64,000 nt of DNA from Clostridiales bacterium 38-18 (GCA_001897605.1 MKTL01000002.1:100856-164855); one strand, 5' to 3'; counted from the first letter of the stretch, positions 27,903 through 36,806 are shown. Translations and numbers: made by a program. Notes: a model not told the origin generated them from the sequence alone.

Positions 27903-28390
27903 AGCCCCTCCTTAATTCGCTTTTCAAGCTTTCCCTTAATTCTAATACCTGCCATTGTAGGCTGTGTTGTCGTTGGGTTTATCCAAAGAACCGTCAACAA
28001 ATGCCCTTGTACGTCAACCGTTATTGTACCAGGGGTTAAGGTAATAGAGTTTGCCAAAACAACAATATCAATGTTTTTTTCAAGATCCGTGTAAATATCT
28101 ACAAAGCCTGGATTTGCTTTACCTGTGATAATATAAGGAATAATAGATAATCCAGATTTGTAGATTTCTATTAATAGAAAAAAAGCGTATCTCAAAAGCT
28201 TAAATACGTTGAAGGGGTAAAAGGCATATAAACGATCATCTACCAGATATTTTTCTGAGAAATAAATAATTGCCAACGAAATGAAAATACCAATAATGAT
28301 TAAGAAAACATTAAACGTTTCAAATAGAATCAGCCATACGGTAGTTAATAGAATAACCAATTGAAAATAGTAGAGGTATTTTTTCATCAT
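27899..28390 (-). CDS. mrpE: Mrp/Mbh antiporter subunit E (MnhE/MbhA)
   Basis: 163 residues, first gene of the antiporter operon, preceded by AGGAGG. Two N-terminal spans, a third near residue 65-85 and a C-terminal cytosolic domain with LANSITLTPGTITVDVQGHLL, the MnhE signature. Gene order from here is E-F-G-MbhD-MbhE-B-C-D, that of the MbhA-H module of membrane-bound hydrogenases, yet no hydrogenase genes follow. Confidence 0.88.
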   Translation of the reverse strand: MMKKYLYYFQLVILLTTVWLILFETFNVFLIIIGIFISLAIIYFSEKYLVDDRLYAFYPFNVFKLLRYAFFLLIEIYKSGLSIIPYIITGKANPGFVDIYTDLEKNIDIVVLANSITLTPGTITVDVQGHLLTVLWINPTTTQPTMAGIRIKGKLEKRIKEGL

Positions 28391-28472
28391 GCCTCCTTTG
28401 CATATGATAAACCGTGAAAATTAATTTAATTGTTTATACCCTAACAATAATTCTTATAAACAGTATAAATTC

Positions 28473-28519
28473 AAAAAAATAAAGGTGCTATCAAAGGATC
28501 AGCTTACCTTGATATCACC
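28473..28519 (-). terminator. Terminator of the ccdA-tlpA-M42 unit
   Basis: On the minus strand GGTGATATCAAGG pairs with CCTTTGATAGCACC (one or two mismatches), followed by TTTATTTTTTT. It lies 60 bases after the M42 stop codon and separates this unit from the antiporter operon; the rest of the 28391-28579 gap shows only A/T-rich sequence where an mrpE promoter would be expected. Confidence 0.75.
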
Positions 28520-28579
28520 CTGTTCAATAAATTAAGGTCTAAGTGACTTAAATCTCGTGTTAAAATAGACTCTTAAGGA

Positions 28580-29611
28580 CTATCTTGAAATAAGATAATG
28601 ATAAATAAGATGCATTGTGTTCTCAAGCGCTGAGTAATGCGTTCTTTCCATACCATGTGAAGCATGTACACCTGGACCGATCAAAGCGCCACGAATATTG
28701 TGACCTGCTCTCAGTGCAGCACTAACATCTGAACCGTAATAGGGATAGATGTCAATTGCGTATTTTAACTCATTTGCACTTGCTAGTCGAATTAAACGAC
28801 TGGTCATTTCATAATCGTATGGGCCACTCGAATCCTTTGCACAAATAGAAACATCGTACTCGGTGCAGGTTAAATCCTCACCAATACAGCCCATATCAAC
28901 TGCTAGTAGCTCTTCAACATCAGAGGGAATATATGAAGCGCCATGACCTACCTCTTCATAGGCAGAAATAATCACCTTTGTCGTAAAGGCAGGTTTAATA
29001 TGATTTCTTGAAAGATATGCCATCACGCCAAATAGGCAAGCCACAGAAGCTTTATCATCTAAAAATCTTGATTTTACAAAATCGTTGATTATAGTGGTTT
29101 TTGGCTCAATGCTTATAAAATCACCAACTTGTATACCTAACGCTTTTACTTCTTCCTTTGTTTTAACGGTTTCATCTAGCCTTACAAACATCGTTTCAGG
29201 TGTACGTGTCATAGTGGCACTATCCTTATACACATGCATTGCAGGTGCTTTGCTTAGGAATGTACCAGTAAATACCTTACCCTCTCGCGTGTGAATGCGA
29301 CAATACTCACTGTCAAGTGTAGGGACGATAGGGCCGCCCACCAAAGTGAAGTTCAAGGTACCATCTCCTGAAATGCTTCTTACCATAGCGCCAAGCGTAT
29401 CTACATGAGCAGATAAGCCAATGGTTTTTTCATCACTTTCACCTGGTATTGTGATAATGCCGCCACCTTTTTTAGTATATTCAAAATCATAACCTAAATG
29501 CGTTGATTCTTCTTCAATTAATTTCATGACCTGCATGGTAAATCCGCTGGGGCTGTCAGTTGTTAATATTCTTTGGATTAGATCTAAAAAATAAGCTCTG
29601 TCAATTTGCAT
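28580..29611 (-). CDS. M42-family metallo-aminopeptidase
   Basis: 343 residues, the usual M42 length. The di-metal site is visible: GLSAHVDTLGAMV (His, Asp), DDKASVAC (Asp), ISAYEEVGHGASY (catalytic Glu-Glu), VDMG (Asp) and the distal ASHGMERTH His. Such tetrahedral TET-type cytosolic aminopeptidases trim short peptides. The start at 29611 has GGAGG 5 bases upstream; GTG 29617 would overlap the ribosome site. It follows tlpA by 32 bases and probably shares its promoter. Confidence 0.92.
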   Translation of the reverse strand: MQIDRAYFLDLIQRILTTDSPSGFTMQVMKLIEEESTHLGYDFEYTKKGGGIITIPGESDEKTIGLSAHVDTLGAMVRSISGDGTLNFTLVGGPIVPTLDSEYCRIHTREGKVFTGTFLSKAPAMHVYKDSATMTRTPETMFVRLDETVKTKEEVKALGIQVGDFISIEPKTTIINDFVKSRFLDDKASVACLFGVMAYLSRNHIKPAFTTKVIISAYEEVGHGASYIPSDVEELLAVDMGCIGEDLTCTEYDVSICAKDSSGPYDYEMTSRLIRLASANELKYAIDIYPYYGSDVSAALRAGHNIRGALIGPGVHASHGMERTHYSALENTMHLIYHYLISR

Positions 29612-29643
29612 AACCACCTCCGAAATATTTTCTAATACATCTA

Positions 29644-30228
29644 TTATTGCCTGTTTTGGAGTACTTCGTCAATAGCATTAAATATACCTTCGATTGTGTT
29701 TTCTTCTAGCATGCCTGGAAATGAATAAAAGTACTCAAAATCTTTGCCTAAAAATAGTGATGTGGGAAAACCGGTCACGCCGAATTTACTTGCAAGAGTG
29801 CCTTCTTCATCAAGGAACACGTCAAATTCATAGCCGTATTTATCAATATAGTCCTTTACAGTTTTTTCATCTTCGCCGACGCTGATCGCAAGAACGACAA
29901 CATCGTCTCTTTTATTTAACTCATCGAGCAACGGCATTTCTTGGATGCAATACTTGCACCAGGTCGCCCAAAAATTGACGACAATCATTTTTCCCTCGTA
30001 CGCATATAAGGAGGTCTCAGTACCATCTAAAGCTGTTAATTTAAAATCTTCCATGATGTAAGGCTCCAAAGCTTCAGTTGTAGAGTCCTCACTGCTCGAC
30101 ACTGAATTGACTTCAGTCGTTTCAATGGGTTGTGTTACGCTAGCATCATCAGCTGTCGATTGACACCCTGCTAGAGTGAATACGAGAAGTAGCGTTAATA
30201 CCATTATAGCAAGAAATTTTGATTTCAT
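29644..30228 (-). CDS. TlpA-like thioredoxin lipoprotein
   Basis: 194 residues. Signal peptide with lipobox LAGC (Cys near residue 21), a Ser/Thr-rich linker, then a thioredoxin fold (about 55-190) with ATWCKYCIQEMP (CxxC) and a cis-Pro region FGVTGFPTSLFL. It is an extracytoplasmic thiol-disulfide protein that receives electrons from the CcdA-type membrane protein encoded directly upstream (11 bases). Start 30228 has GGAGG 5 bases upstream; the longer in-frame ATG at 30240 does not. Confidence 0.92.
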   Translation of the reverse strand: MKSKFLAIMVLTLLLVFTLAGCQSTADDASVTQPIETTEVNSVSSSEDSTTEALEPYIMEDFKLTALDGTETSLYAYEGKMIVVNFWATWCKYCIQEMPLLDELNKRDDVVVLAISVGEDEKTVKDYIDKYGYEFDVFLDEEGTLASKFGVTGFPTSLFLGKDFEYFYSFPGMLEENTIEGIFNAIDEVLQNRQ

Positions 30229-30239
30229 TTTGACCTCCA

Positions 30240-30941
30240 TTATGATCTTACCAGCCAGTTGGCAAGGATATATAGTTTATCTGAGAAAATTAATAATCCA
30301 ATAAGAATGAGTGTTACACCTGCAATTCTATTAAGTGTCTTTGAATACTTAGTAAGGACATTTAATTTTTGATCAAAAACATTTAGAAATACAGATGTGA
30401 GTAGAAAGGGAATTGCCATTCCTAATGAATAAATAAATAAAAGACGGACACCTTCGGCAACATTTTGACTCATGACGGCTGTCGAAGCTAAAATCGCACC
30501 CAGGATAGGACCAAAGCAAGGTGTCCAACCAAATGCAAATGCCATTCCGACTAATATTGCGGTTAAGAATGAGACTTCAGCCCTTTTTCTAGCCCTACGG
30601 TAATCTCTACTTAGAAAGGGAATCTTAATAAATCCAGACATTTGTAACCCGAAAAGGATAATTAGTATGCCACTTATTTTAGATAAAATTGCTTTATTTT
30701 GAGAAAGCAATCGACCTAAAACACTTGCTGATACACCGAGTAACATAAAAACAATCGTAAAACCAATAATGAAGCCCATCGTTTGCAAAACCGCCTTCCT
30801 ACGTTTCTGCTTTAAATCATCCGTATCATAGGTACCAGTTAAGTACATAATATAAGCAGGAACAAGTGGTAATAAACAGGGTGAAAAAAACGATAAAACA
30901 CCTGCGGTGAAAGCGGTCCAATTGTTAACTGTTAAAAACAT
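30240..30941 (-). CDS. ccdA: CcdA/DsbD-beta-like thiol-electron transporter
   Basis: 233 residues, six membrane spans. The two redox-active Cys positions are in FFSPCLLPLVPAY (near residue 22) and GWTPCFGPILGAIL (near 138), both in the characteristic Pro-Cys settings. It passes electrons from cytosolic thioredoxin across the membrane to the TlpA-like lipoprotein gene that follows. A clear promoter lies upstream. Confidence 0.92.
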   Translation of the reverse strand: MFLTVNNWTAFTAGVLSFFSPCLLPLVPAYIMYLTGTYDTDDLKQKRRKAVLQTMGFIIGFTIVFMLLGVSASVLGRLLSQNKAILSKISGILIILFGLQMSGFIKIPFLSRDYRRARKRAEVSFLTAILVGMAFAFGWTPCFGPILGAILASTAVMSQNVAEGVRLLFIYSLGMAIPFLLTSVFLNVFDQKLNVLTKYSKTLNRIAGVTLILIGLLIFSDKLYILANWLVRS

Positions 30942-30992
30942 AATTCACCTCTACGTTATTCGTCGATCAAATCGATAGACGATATTGAAACC

Positions 30993-31021
30993 AGTATATC
31001 CCACTAGGGAGGGGGTTGCAA
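30993..31021 (-). promoter_or_regulatory. Promoter of ccdA-tlpA-M42
   Basis: On the minus strand TTGCAA (31016-31021), 17-base spacer, TATACT (30993-30998). Confidence 0.65.
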
Positions 31022-31139
31022 ATTAAAATTTCATTAATTAGGTATGTTTCATAATTGTAAAAAAAACTGGAAAAATCCAGTTAATTAAAGTAAAATAGTG
31101 ACAAAGTACAGTAATCATTTGGAAAATGGAGGGATTAGC

Positions 31140-31307
31140 TTGGGTGATTACAAGTTAACGCGAAAAGGCATTGTGACTTTAGCACTCTTAATCATAGGCG
31201 TTATTGTCAGTTCAATTTTAGGTACAATTTACCTAGCGGTTCTTAGCTTTTTATGTTTAACGACTCTATTGGGTCTAACTTTGTATGAGGTTTTTTTTAA
31301 TCGCTAA
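31140..31307 (+). CDS. Small two-helix membrane protein
   Basis: 55 residues if read from TTG 31140, which has GGAGGG 6 bases upstream (an in-frame GTG at 31098 has none). GDYKLTRKG is followed by two membrane spans (about 10-30 and 33-50). No family recognised. An inverted repeat AACTGG-AAAAAT-CCAGTT at 31066-31083 lies between it and the divergent ccdA promoter. Confidence 0.5.
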   Translation: MGDYKLTRKGIVTLALLIIGVIVSSILGTIYLAVLSFLCLTTLLGLTLYEVFFNR

Positions 31308-31308
31308 T

Positions 31309-31849
31309 CTAGTGAGGATTGAGCTATCAGATCGTCATCACCATCTTCAGAGGTAACCACAGCGAAACAGTTTTCATAATTTGGATTCTAGCTAATGGTT
31401 TCTACATAACGGATGGCAGAATTACAGCGCGCACTACGCGATGGATTACCCTTGTCCGCTGCGATACCATCCAGAGTAACACCGATACCATGACAAACTC
31501 AGTCAAGATCCATTAATTACCGTCATCTATACGGGTAATTGAGCGAACCATCGAAGGCAATAAAGTGAGGGCTTCTATAAAAAACCTGATCTTTTATCGA
31601 TTGGATTCGCTTCTTGTATTTTTTGAGGATAAAAAAAGAGATCCTTTGTCCGCTAACTGCTATTAAGATAAGGCGGTTATGTCTTTCATAAACTTACTCC
31701 TTAAGTATTAAACCTTGGACACATTCGTTGATATAAGCCCGTATTTCATATATAATAGACGTATATAACAAGCGATATTCCAATTCCGAGGCTTCAGGCA
31801 CACGAATCAAATGTCGATTGATTTTGAGTCGAGCTGAATCATGAATTGG
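31309..31849 (-). pseudogene. Decayed gene, possibly a diadenylate-cyclase (DisA_N) relative
   Basis: Two open stretches on the minus strand are separated by stops and frameshifts. The first (31694-31849) reads HDSARLKINRHLIRVPEASE... and ends LILKE-stop. The second (about 31309-31515) contains LDGIAADKGNPSRSARCNSA followed by IRYVETIS, a stop, then CFAVVTSEDGDDDLI. The pattern G(A)RYNSAIRY...VVSEDG is reminiscent of DisA-N type diadenylate cyclases. The reading is by eye from short pieces, so the family call is tentative; that it is a broken gene is likely. No intact gene exists between 31308 and 31930. Confidence 0.4.
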
Positions 31850-31930
31850 TATTTTTTTTGATTATTTTTAAGGCATCTAGATTAAACCTCTTATTTATCA
31901 TTTCTCATCATCTATAACCGTTCCAAGTCT

Positions 31931-31968
31931 AAAAAAACAAAAAAAATACTAGAGATGGCACTCTAGTA
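31931..31968 (-). terminator. Terminator of the candidate small RNA
   Basis: Minus strand: TACTAGAG-TGCCAT-CTCTAGTA then TTTTTTTTGTTTTTTT. Confidence 0.85.
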
Positions 31969-32060
31969 TAAGGAATGACAGGAACAATTTAGCACAGACG
32001 AAATGTATCATAGGGATTTTCAGAGGGAGGTACATTCCTCGACTAAATTGTCTTTCATTA
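31940..32060 (-). ncRNA. Candidate small regulatory RNA
   Basis: About 120 bases with own promoter and terminator and no open frame. A 9-bp stem closes it (31984-31992 with 32043-32051, ACAATTTAG/CTAAATTGT), an inner helix pairs CGA..AATGTA with TACATT.CG, and the single-stranded apex on the minus strand reads ACCTCCCTCTGAAAATCCC. The 3' end is a TACTAGAG/CTCTAGTA hairpin with a run of eight T. The C-rich apex (CCUCC, UCCC) can pair with Shine-Dalgarno sequences, as in RsaE/RoxS-type RNAs. It matches no RNA family I can name. Confidence 0.65.
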
Positions 32061-32066
32061 ACATCA

Positions 32067-32096
32067 ATTTTAGCATAAGTATTACATAAATTTCAA
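32067..32096 (-). promoter_or_regulatory. Promoter of the candidate small RNA
   Basis: Minus strand: TTGAAA (32091-32096), 18-base spacer, TGC-TAAAAT (32067-32072) with an extended -10 TG. Predicted start near 32060. Confidence 0.65.
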
Positions 32097-32198
32097 CTGA
32101 TAATGAAATTTTGTGGAAATAATTCTACATAGGGTATATAGACTTTAGTTTTAACCTATAAATTAACATTGAAAATACATTTGAGAAAGGATCCTTAA

Positions 32199-33368
32199 AT
32201 GCATTCGATATTATTGATAACAAAAGACAAAGAATATGTAAGAAGCATTTCAAATAGAATTTCATCCGAGCGATATCGCATACAGCATACAATAGACTTA
32301 ATTGACGCACTAAATGTATTAAGGGAGCAGTCTATAGATGTCGTTTTAGTTGATTCAGAAAACGAAGATATGGATAAAGCCATTTTAACTAAAATCAAAG
32401 ATACCAATCCAAACGCTATACGGTTTTGTGTATCAGATGTACAAACGAATATTGAGCATTATCTTCCTAAAAAACTCAATAACTCTCAAATCCAGTGTAA
32501 TAAGAGTATGTCTATGGATGAGCTCATACTATTGATTGACAAAGTTATAGATATAGATCAAAAGGTTAAAGATAAAAATCTCGTGAATATTATGTCCAAT
32601 TTAAAGCACCTCCCCACTGTTCCTCAGGTCTACTTTCAGATGAGCAATATGATTATGAACAATGCATCAGTTGAAGACATTGCCAATAAGCTAGAGGAAG
32701 ATCCAGCGATTACTTCAAATATATTAAAGCTTGCAAACACCGCCTTTTATAACGCGAAGACAGGCTCTATTCGACAGGCTATAATGTATATTGGACTAAC
32801 AAATGTTAAGAATATTATTTTAACCAACGCCGTATTTGGCAATGATGGTCTAGATCCTAAGACAAGGGATTTACACTGGGAACATGTAATGAAAACCAAT
32901 AAAATATTAAATGGCTTTTATTACGAAGTATTGGGGAAAAAATTAAACAATAACATTTCATCAGTAGGGCTTTTACACGATATTGGTTCACTTGTAATGA
33001 TGAGTAATTTTCCAGTGGAGTTTAATAAGCTTATTAACCAAGTCAACGAACATCCAGAGTTAGATTTTCATGATCTAGAGCTTGAAATTTTTGGATTTAA
33101 TCATGAACAACTGGGAGGCTATCTTCTTGATTTGTGGGGGTTGCCTTACCCTGTAATTGAAGCGGCACTATCGCACCATAATCCACTCAATCCCAATATC
33201 ATCAATCAGGAGTTAGTTATGGCAGTACATATTGCTAACCACTATGCTTGGAAGGCAATGGCCTATAAGAAATACGACAATTATTTAGATGAAGATGTTT
33301 TTGATGCCTTTCATATCACAAAGCTCGAGTTTGAAAACTTTTTTAACGCTTTTGTAAAAAAATTATAG
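32199..33368 (+). CDS. HDOD-domain protein with receiver-like N-terminus
   Basis: 389 residues. Residues about 1-115 resemble a response-regulator receiver (HSILLITKDKEYV, VVLVDSENED) but the acidic pocket is changed: DD at the start is replaced by KD and the phospho-acceptor region is VDSEN, so classical phosphorylation is doubtful. Residues about 130-345 form an HDOD domain (LPTVPQVYFQMSNMI, IGLLHDIGSL-like VGLLHDIGSLVMMSN, GYLLDLWGLP), an HD-related fold lacking the full metal site. These act in c-di-GMP or stress signalling. Monocistronic; AGAAAGGA precedes the ATG. Confidence 0.82.
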   Translation: MHSILLITKDKEYVRSISNRISSERYRIQHTIDLIDALNVLREQSIDVVLVDSENEDMDKAILTKIKDTNPNAIRFCVSDVQTNIEHYLPKKLNNSQIQCNKSMSMDELILLIDKVIDIDQKVKDKNLVNIMSNLKHLPTVPQVYFQMSNMIMNNASVEDIANKLEEDPAITSNILKLANTAFYNAKTGSIRQAIMYIGLTNVKNIILTNAVFGNDGLDPKTRDLHWEHVMKTNKILNGFYYEVLGKKLNNNISSVGLLHDIGSLVMMSNFPVEFNKLINQVNEHPELDFHDLELEIFGFNHEQLGGYLLDLWGLPYPVIEAALSHHNPLNPNIINQELVMAVHIANHYAWKAMAYKKYDNYLDEDVFDAFHITKLEFENFFNAFVKKL

Positions 33369-33445
33369 TTTGTGTGGTCACACGGACTTTATTTTGATAA
33401 GATAAAAAACAGGTGATAAAATGCATAACAGGAAGGGAGACTATA

Positions 33446-34189
33446 ATGTCAAACAAAGTACTTGCTAAAGTCAATGGCAGAGAAATTACTGAAGGAGATT
33501 TAAACGGATTCTTTCAAACCTTAGGACCTCAAGTTCAAGGTCAATTCCAAGGCGAACAAGGAAGAAATCGTTTATTAGAAGAATTAATTTACCAAGAGCT
33601 TTTCTATGCTGAGGCAGTAGAAACTAAATTAGAGGAAACTGCTGAGTTCAAAGAAGAACTTGAAAAAATGAAACAAAACCTAATGAAACAGTTTAATATA
33701 AAAACGCTTGTTGAAGGTGTAGCTGTAGAAAGCGGCGAAGCAGAAGCCTTCTATAATCAAAATCCTCACTTTTTCCAAGGTCAAGAACAAGTTGAAGCTT
33801 CACATATCTTAGTTGATACAGAAGAAGAAGCAAATACTATTTTAACTGAATTAAACGGCGGTTTAGAGTTTGCTGAAGCAGCAAAAAAATACTCAAAATG
33901 CCCATCGAATCAACAAGGTGGTAGCTTAGGTGCCTTCTCAAGAGGTCAAATGGTTCCTGAGTTTGAGCAAGCTGCATTTGAAATGAAGCTCAACGAAGTA
34001 TCTGCACCCGTTCAAACGCAGTTCGGTTATCACTTAATTTTGAAGACGGCTGAGCATTCAGCTGAAACTCAACCATTTGATGCGGTTCAAGATCAAATCA
34101 AACACCAATTGTTGATTCAAAAGCAAAATGCCGCATATATTGGTAAGGTTGAAGCTTTAAAAGAAAAATATACAATTGAAAAAATGTAA
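33446..34189 (+). CDS. Cytosolic parvulin-type peptidyl-prolyl isomerase
   Basis: 247 residues. N-terminal helical SurA-like part (about 1-100), then a parvulin domain (about 118-215) with VEASHILVDTEEEA, GGSLGAFSRGQMVPEFEQAA and FGYHLI. There is no signal peptide or lipobox, unlike PrsA, so it should work in the cytosol. Start 33446 (ATG after AAGGGAG) begins MSNKVLAKVNGREIT, the normal N-terminus; an upstream in-frame ATG at 33413 lacks a site. Own terminator. Confidence 0.9.
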   Translation: MSNKVLAKVNGREITEGDLNGFFQTLGPQVQGQFQGEQGRNRLLEELIYQELFYAEAVETKLEETAEFKEELEKMKQNLMKQFNIKTLVEGVAVESGEAEAFYNQNPHFFQGQEQVEASHILVDTEEEANTILTELNGGLEFAEAAKKYSKCPSNQQGGSLGAFSRGQMVPEFEQAAFEMKLNEVSAPVQTQFGYHLILKTAEHSAETQPFDAVQDQIKHQLLIQKQNAAYIGKVEALKEKYTIEKM

Positions 34190-34195
34190 TTATGT

Positions 34196-34232
34196 GCCTA
34201 CTCTGATCACTTCGATGGAGTAGGCTTTTTTA
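34196..34232 (+). terminator. Terminator of the parvulin gene
   Basis: GCCTACTC-(14)-GAGTAGGC followed by seven T (one break). Confidence 0.85.
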
Positions 34233-34283
34233 TTGACTTAAGGTATAATAGTTTATAAGTATGAGTTCAAAATCAAGGTGATC

Positions 34284-35666
34284 ATGATGAAAAAAATAGC
34301 TAAATACGTATTAGGAATAACTTTATTGACTATAATTGGAATCATAATTATCCTTTCAAGTCAAAACGTGGGTCAGTTGGAAACGACTGTAGAAGCAGTT
34401 GAAAATCCAATTGCATCTGAGGATCAGTGGGTAAAGGCTGAGCTGCTATCACATCTTATTAAGCTCACCTCGGAAGAGATGGGTGGGCGACTGATTGGTA
34501 CTATGGGCAATCAGCTTGCAACAGACTATATTGCAGAGGAAATGAAACTGATTGGACTTGAAGCTCCAAATTTTACCAATCAATACAGAATGCAAATTTC
34601 TGCAAAGACACCAGTGACACATACCCCTTCATTTCTTGAGCTTACATTTGACGATCAAGTATTCAGCTTTCAATTTGGAACGGCGTTTATGCCATATATT
34701 GCAAGAAATTACATTCAGTCTAAGTGTGCCTTTGAAAGCAAGTTCAAGGTGATTGATGATCCAGAGCAGCTATTGTCCTTTAATGATGAGGAAGTTGTTT
34801 TGTACACCAAGTCAGCAATAGAAGGCTATAGGATAGATTTGTTGTTCAATGAGGTCATGTCTAGGGGACGTCATCCAAGGGTTCTGTTAATTGAGTCAGA
34901 TTACCAACATGATGGCTATTTTGTAGTGTCTCCTTATGTAAAGGACGTAACTGCTGATGAAAGTCAGGATGGGTTTGCGGTCATTAAGCTAAGTGAAAGT
35001 GCGACTCAGTTATTAATATCGCATAAGGAAGGTGTCATAAAGGGCGAGATCGATATGTCCGTTGAAACTGTAGAGGGTGAATCACTTATAGGGTTTTTAG
35101 ATGGTCCTTCTGATGAAGGCTTTGTGATCGTAGCGCATTTCGATCATGCAGGGACGAATCAGGACGGCACATATAACCCGGGGGCATTGGATAACGCCTC
35201 GGGCACCTCCTTATTATTAGCTCTAGCAAAAGGGCTAAGCTCCAATAATCCAGAAGGTTTGGACTTTTACTTTGTAGCTGCAAACGGAGAAGAAGAAGGA
35301 CTTGTTGGTTCGGAAAAGATTGCCTATTCAGGATTGATAGATAAGACAAAATTTAAAGTCATCAATCTCGATATGGTTGGCGCTCCTTTGGATGTACCAG
35401 TGCTTGTTACTGCAAATACGGAGAGCTCTAAGGCCTTTGCAGATTATTGTTTACCGATAATACAGGCTGAGGCATTAAAAGCGATGCCAAGTGAACTGGG
35501 CAGTAGCGATCACGTCTCGTTTGAAACGGCTGGCTTCGTGACCATTGCGCTGGTTCAAATGGATACCAGGTTTTATCATACACCTAGTGATACGATTGAA
35601 AATGCCGTGGACTTAGAGGTAATGCAAAGAATTTATAGGAGTGTCCTACGGATTGTTGCTAGATAG
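34284..35666 (+). CDS. Membrane-anchored M28-family peptidase
   Basis: About 460 residues. One N-terminal span (about 5-25) serves as signal anchor, then a PA-like/lid segment, then the M28 domain from about 265. Zn ligands are in VAHFDHAGT (His), GALDNASGTS (Asp), NGEEEGLVGS (Glu pair), NLDMVG (Asp) and FYHTPSDT (His). It is a di-zinc aminopeptidase or carboxypeptidase acting outside the membrane. Start ATG 34284 or 34287 (AAGGTG upstream) is preferred over GTG 34278. Confidence 0.88.
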   Translation: MMKKIAKYVLGITLLTIIGIIIILSSQNVGQLETTVEAVENPIASEDQWVKAELLSHLIKLTSEEMGGRLIGTMGNQLATDYIAEEMKLIGLEAPNFTNQYRMQISAKTPVTHTPSFLELTFDDQVFSFQFGTAFMPYIARNYIQSKCAFESKFKVIDDPEQLLSFNDEEVVLYTKSAIEGYRIDLLFNEVMSRGRHPRVLLIESDYQHDGYFVVSPYVKDVTADESQDGFAVIKLSESATQLLISHKEGVIKGEIDMSVETVEGESLIGFLDGPSDEGFVIVAHFDHAGTNQDGTYNPGALDNASGTSLLLALAKGLSSNNPEGLDFYFVAANGEEEGLVGSEKIAYSGLIDKTKFKVINLDMVGAPLDVPVLVTANTESSKAFADYCLPIIQAEALKAMPSELGSSDHVSFETAGFVTIALVQMDTRFYHTPSDTIENAVDLEVMQRIYRSVLRIVAR

Positions 35667-35782
35667 GTGCCCTGCAATATGTTAAACTGTTAGTGGATCC
35701 TTCGAGATCGATGTGTATACGATATGACGATGTAGCAACTATAAATAATCTGTCTAGATTAATGTAGATAAGGAGTATAAGT

Positions 35783-36739
35783 GTGTTAATAAAAGATTTT
35801 AAGGTAGGCGAGGAGATTACAGGCTTTTATCTGGTTAAAGCTAAAAATATAAAAACATCAAGTGCCAATAAAGCCTATATTGATTTTACTTTGCAGGATA
35901 TTTCTGGAGAGGTAAATGCCAAGCTATGGGATGCAAAGGGCGATGTAGAAAGTCTATATGCGCCAGGCGAAATCGTTAAAATTCAAGCCAGTGTAACACA
36001 ATGGCAGCAGTCTGTTCAACTGAAGATTATTAAAATTCGAACCAATTCGATGGAGGACGAAATTGACTACAGTCAATTCGTACCCACTGCACCAATTGCT
36101 GCAGACGCAATGCTAAATGAGATTCTTTCTTTCGTAGATAGCATGGACAACTATGACATTAAAAAGCTTGTAGGAGCGCTTATAGAGGACTACAGAGAAC
36201 AGCTAATGTTCTATCCAGCAGCAAAATCAAATCATCATGCCATCAAGTCAGGACTCTTATACCATATCTTAAGAATGCTCCGCTCTGCGAAGGCACTGGG
36301 TAGCGTGTATCACAATATCAATTTAGATCTCGTTTATGCAGGCGTTATTCTGCATGACATTGAAAAAATCAATGAGATGAATGCAAGTGAGGTTGGCGTT
36401 GTAGAAGATTATACTAAAGAAGGTCAACTACTTGGTCACATTATTATGGGAATTAAGCGTATTGACCGAAAAGCGGAGAGCTTGGGGGTTGATCCAGAGC
36501 TTTCGCTGTTAATTCAACATATGATACTAACCCATCATTATGAGCCAGAGTTTGGGAGCCCTAAAAAGCCTCTGATTCCAGAAGCTGAGGTGCTTCACTA
36601 CCTAGATATGATCGATGCGAGAATGTACGACATGAACAAAGCCCTAAGAGATGTTCAAGAGGATGGTTTTACAGATCCAATATTTGTACTGGATCGTCGT
36701 AGACTCTATAAATCGAAGTACGGTGTTTCTGAGGCGTAA
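35783..36739 (+). CDS. yhaM: 3'-5' exoribonuclease YhaM-like
   Basis: 318 residues (B. subtilis YhaM is about the same length). OB-fold nucleic-acid-binding domain at residues 1-95 (FTLQDISGEVNAKLWDAKG) then an HD domain (about 150-290) with NHHAIKSGLLYHILRM, GVILHDIEKI (HD pair) and LTHHYEPEFGSPKKP. It degrades RNA 3' to 5'. GTG start after AAGGAG. The HD pair and downstream His residues for metal binding are intact. Confidence 0.92.
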   Translation: MLIKDFKVGEEITGFYLVKAKNIKTSSANKAYIDFTLQDISGEVNAKLWDAKGDVESLYAPGEIVKIQASVTQWQQSVQLKIIKIRTNSMEDEIDYSQFVPTAPIAADAMLNEILSFVDSMDNYDIKKLVGALIEDYREQLMFYPAAKSNHHAIKSGLLYHILRMLRSAKALGSVYHNINLDLVYAGVILHDIEKINEMNASEVGVVEDYTKEGQLLGHIIMGIKRIDRKAESLGVDPELSLLIQHMILTHHYEPEFGSPKKPLIPEAEVLHYLDMIDARMYDMNKALRDVQEDGFTDPIFVLDRRRLYKSKYGVSEA

Positions 36740-36744
36740 AAAAA

Positions 36745-36806
36745 TAATCCTGCATTCAAAATCACTAGAGGTTAAACTCTAAAGATTTTGAATGCAGGAT
36801 TTTTAA
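36745..36806. terminator. Bidirectional terminator between yhaM and the SEC-C gene
   Basis: AATCCTGCATTCAAAATC and its complement pair over about 18 bp around a partly paired loop with CTCTA/TAGAG; A-rich on one side and T-rich on the other, so it serves both convergent genes. Confidence 0.85.

Noticed and set aside
33369-33400. Palindrome TGTGGTCACA after the HDOD gene.
   Set aside because: Short and without a T run or a known regulator; could be chance.
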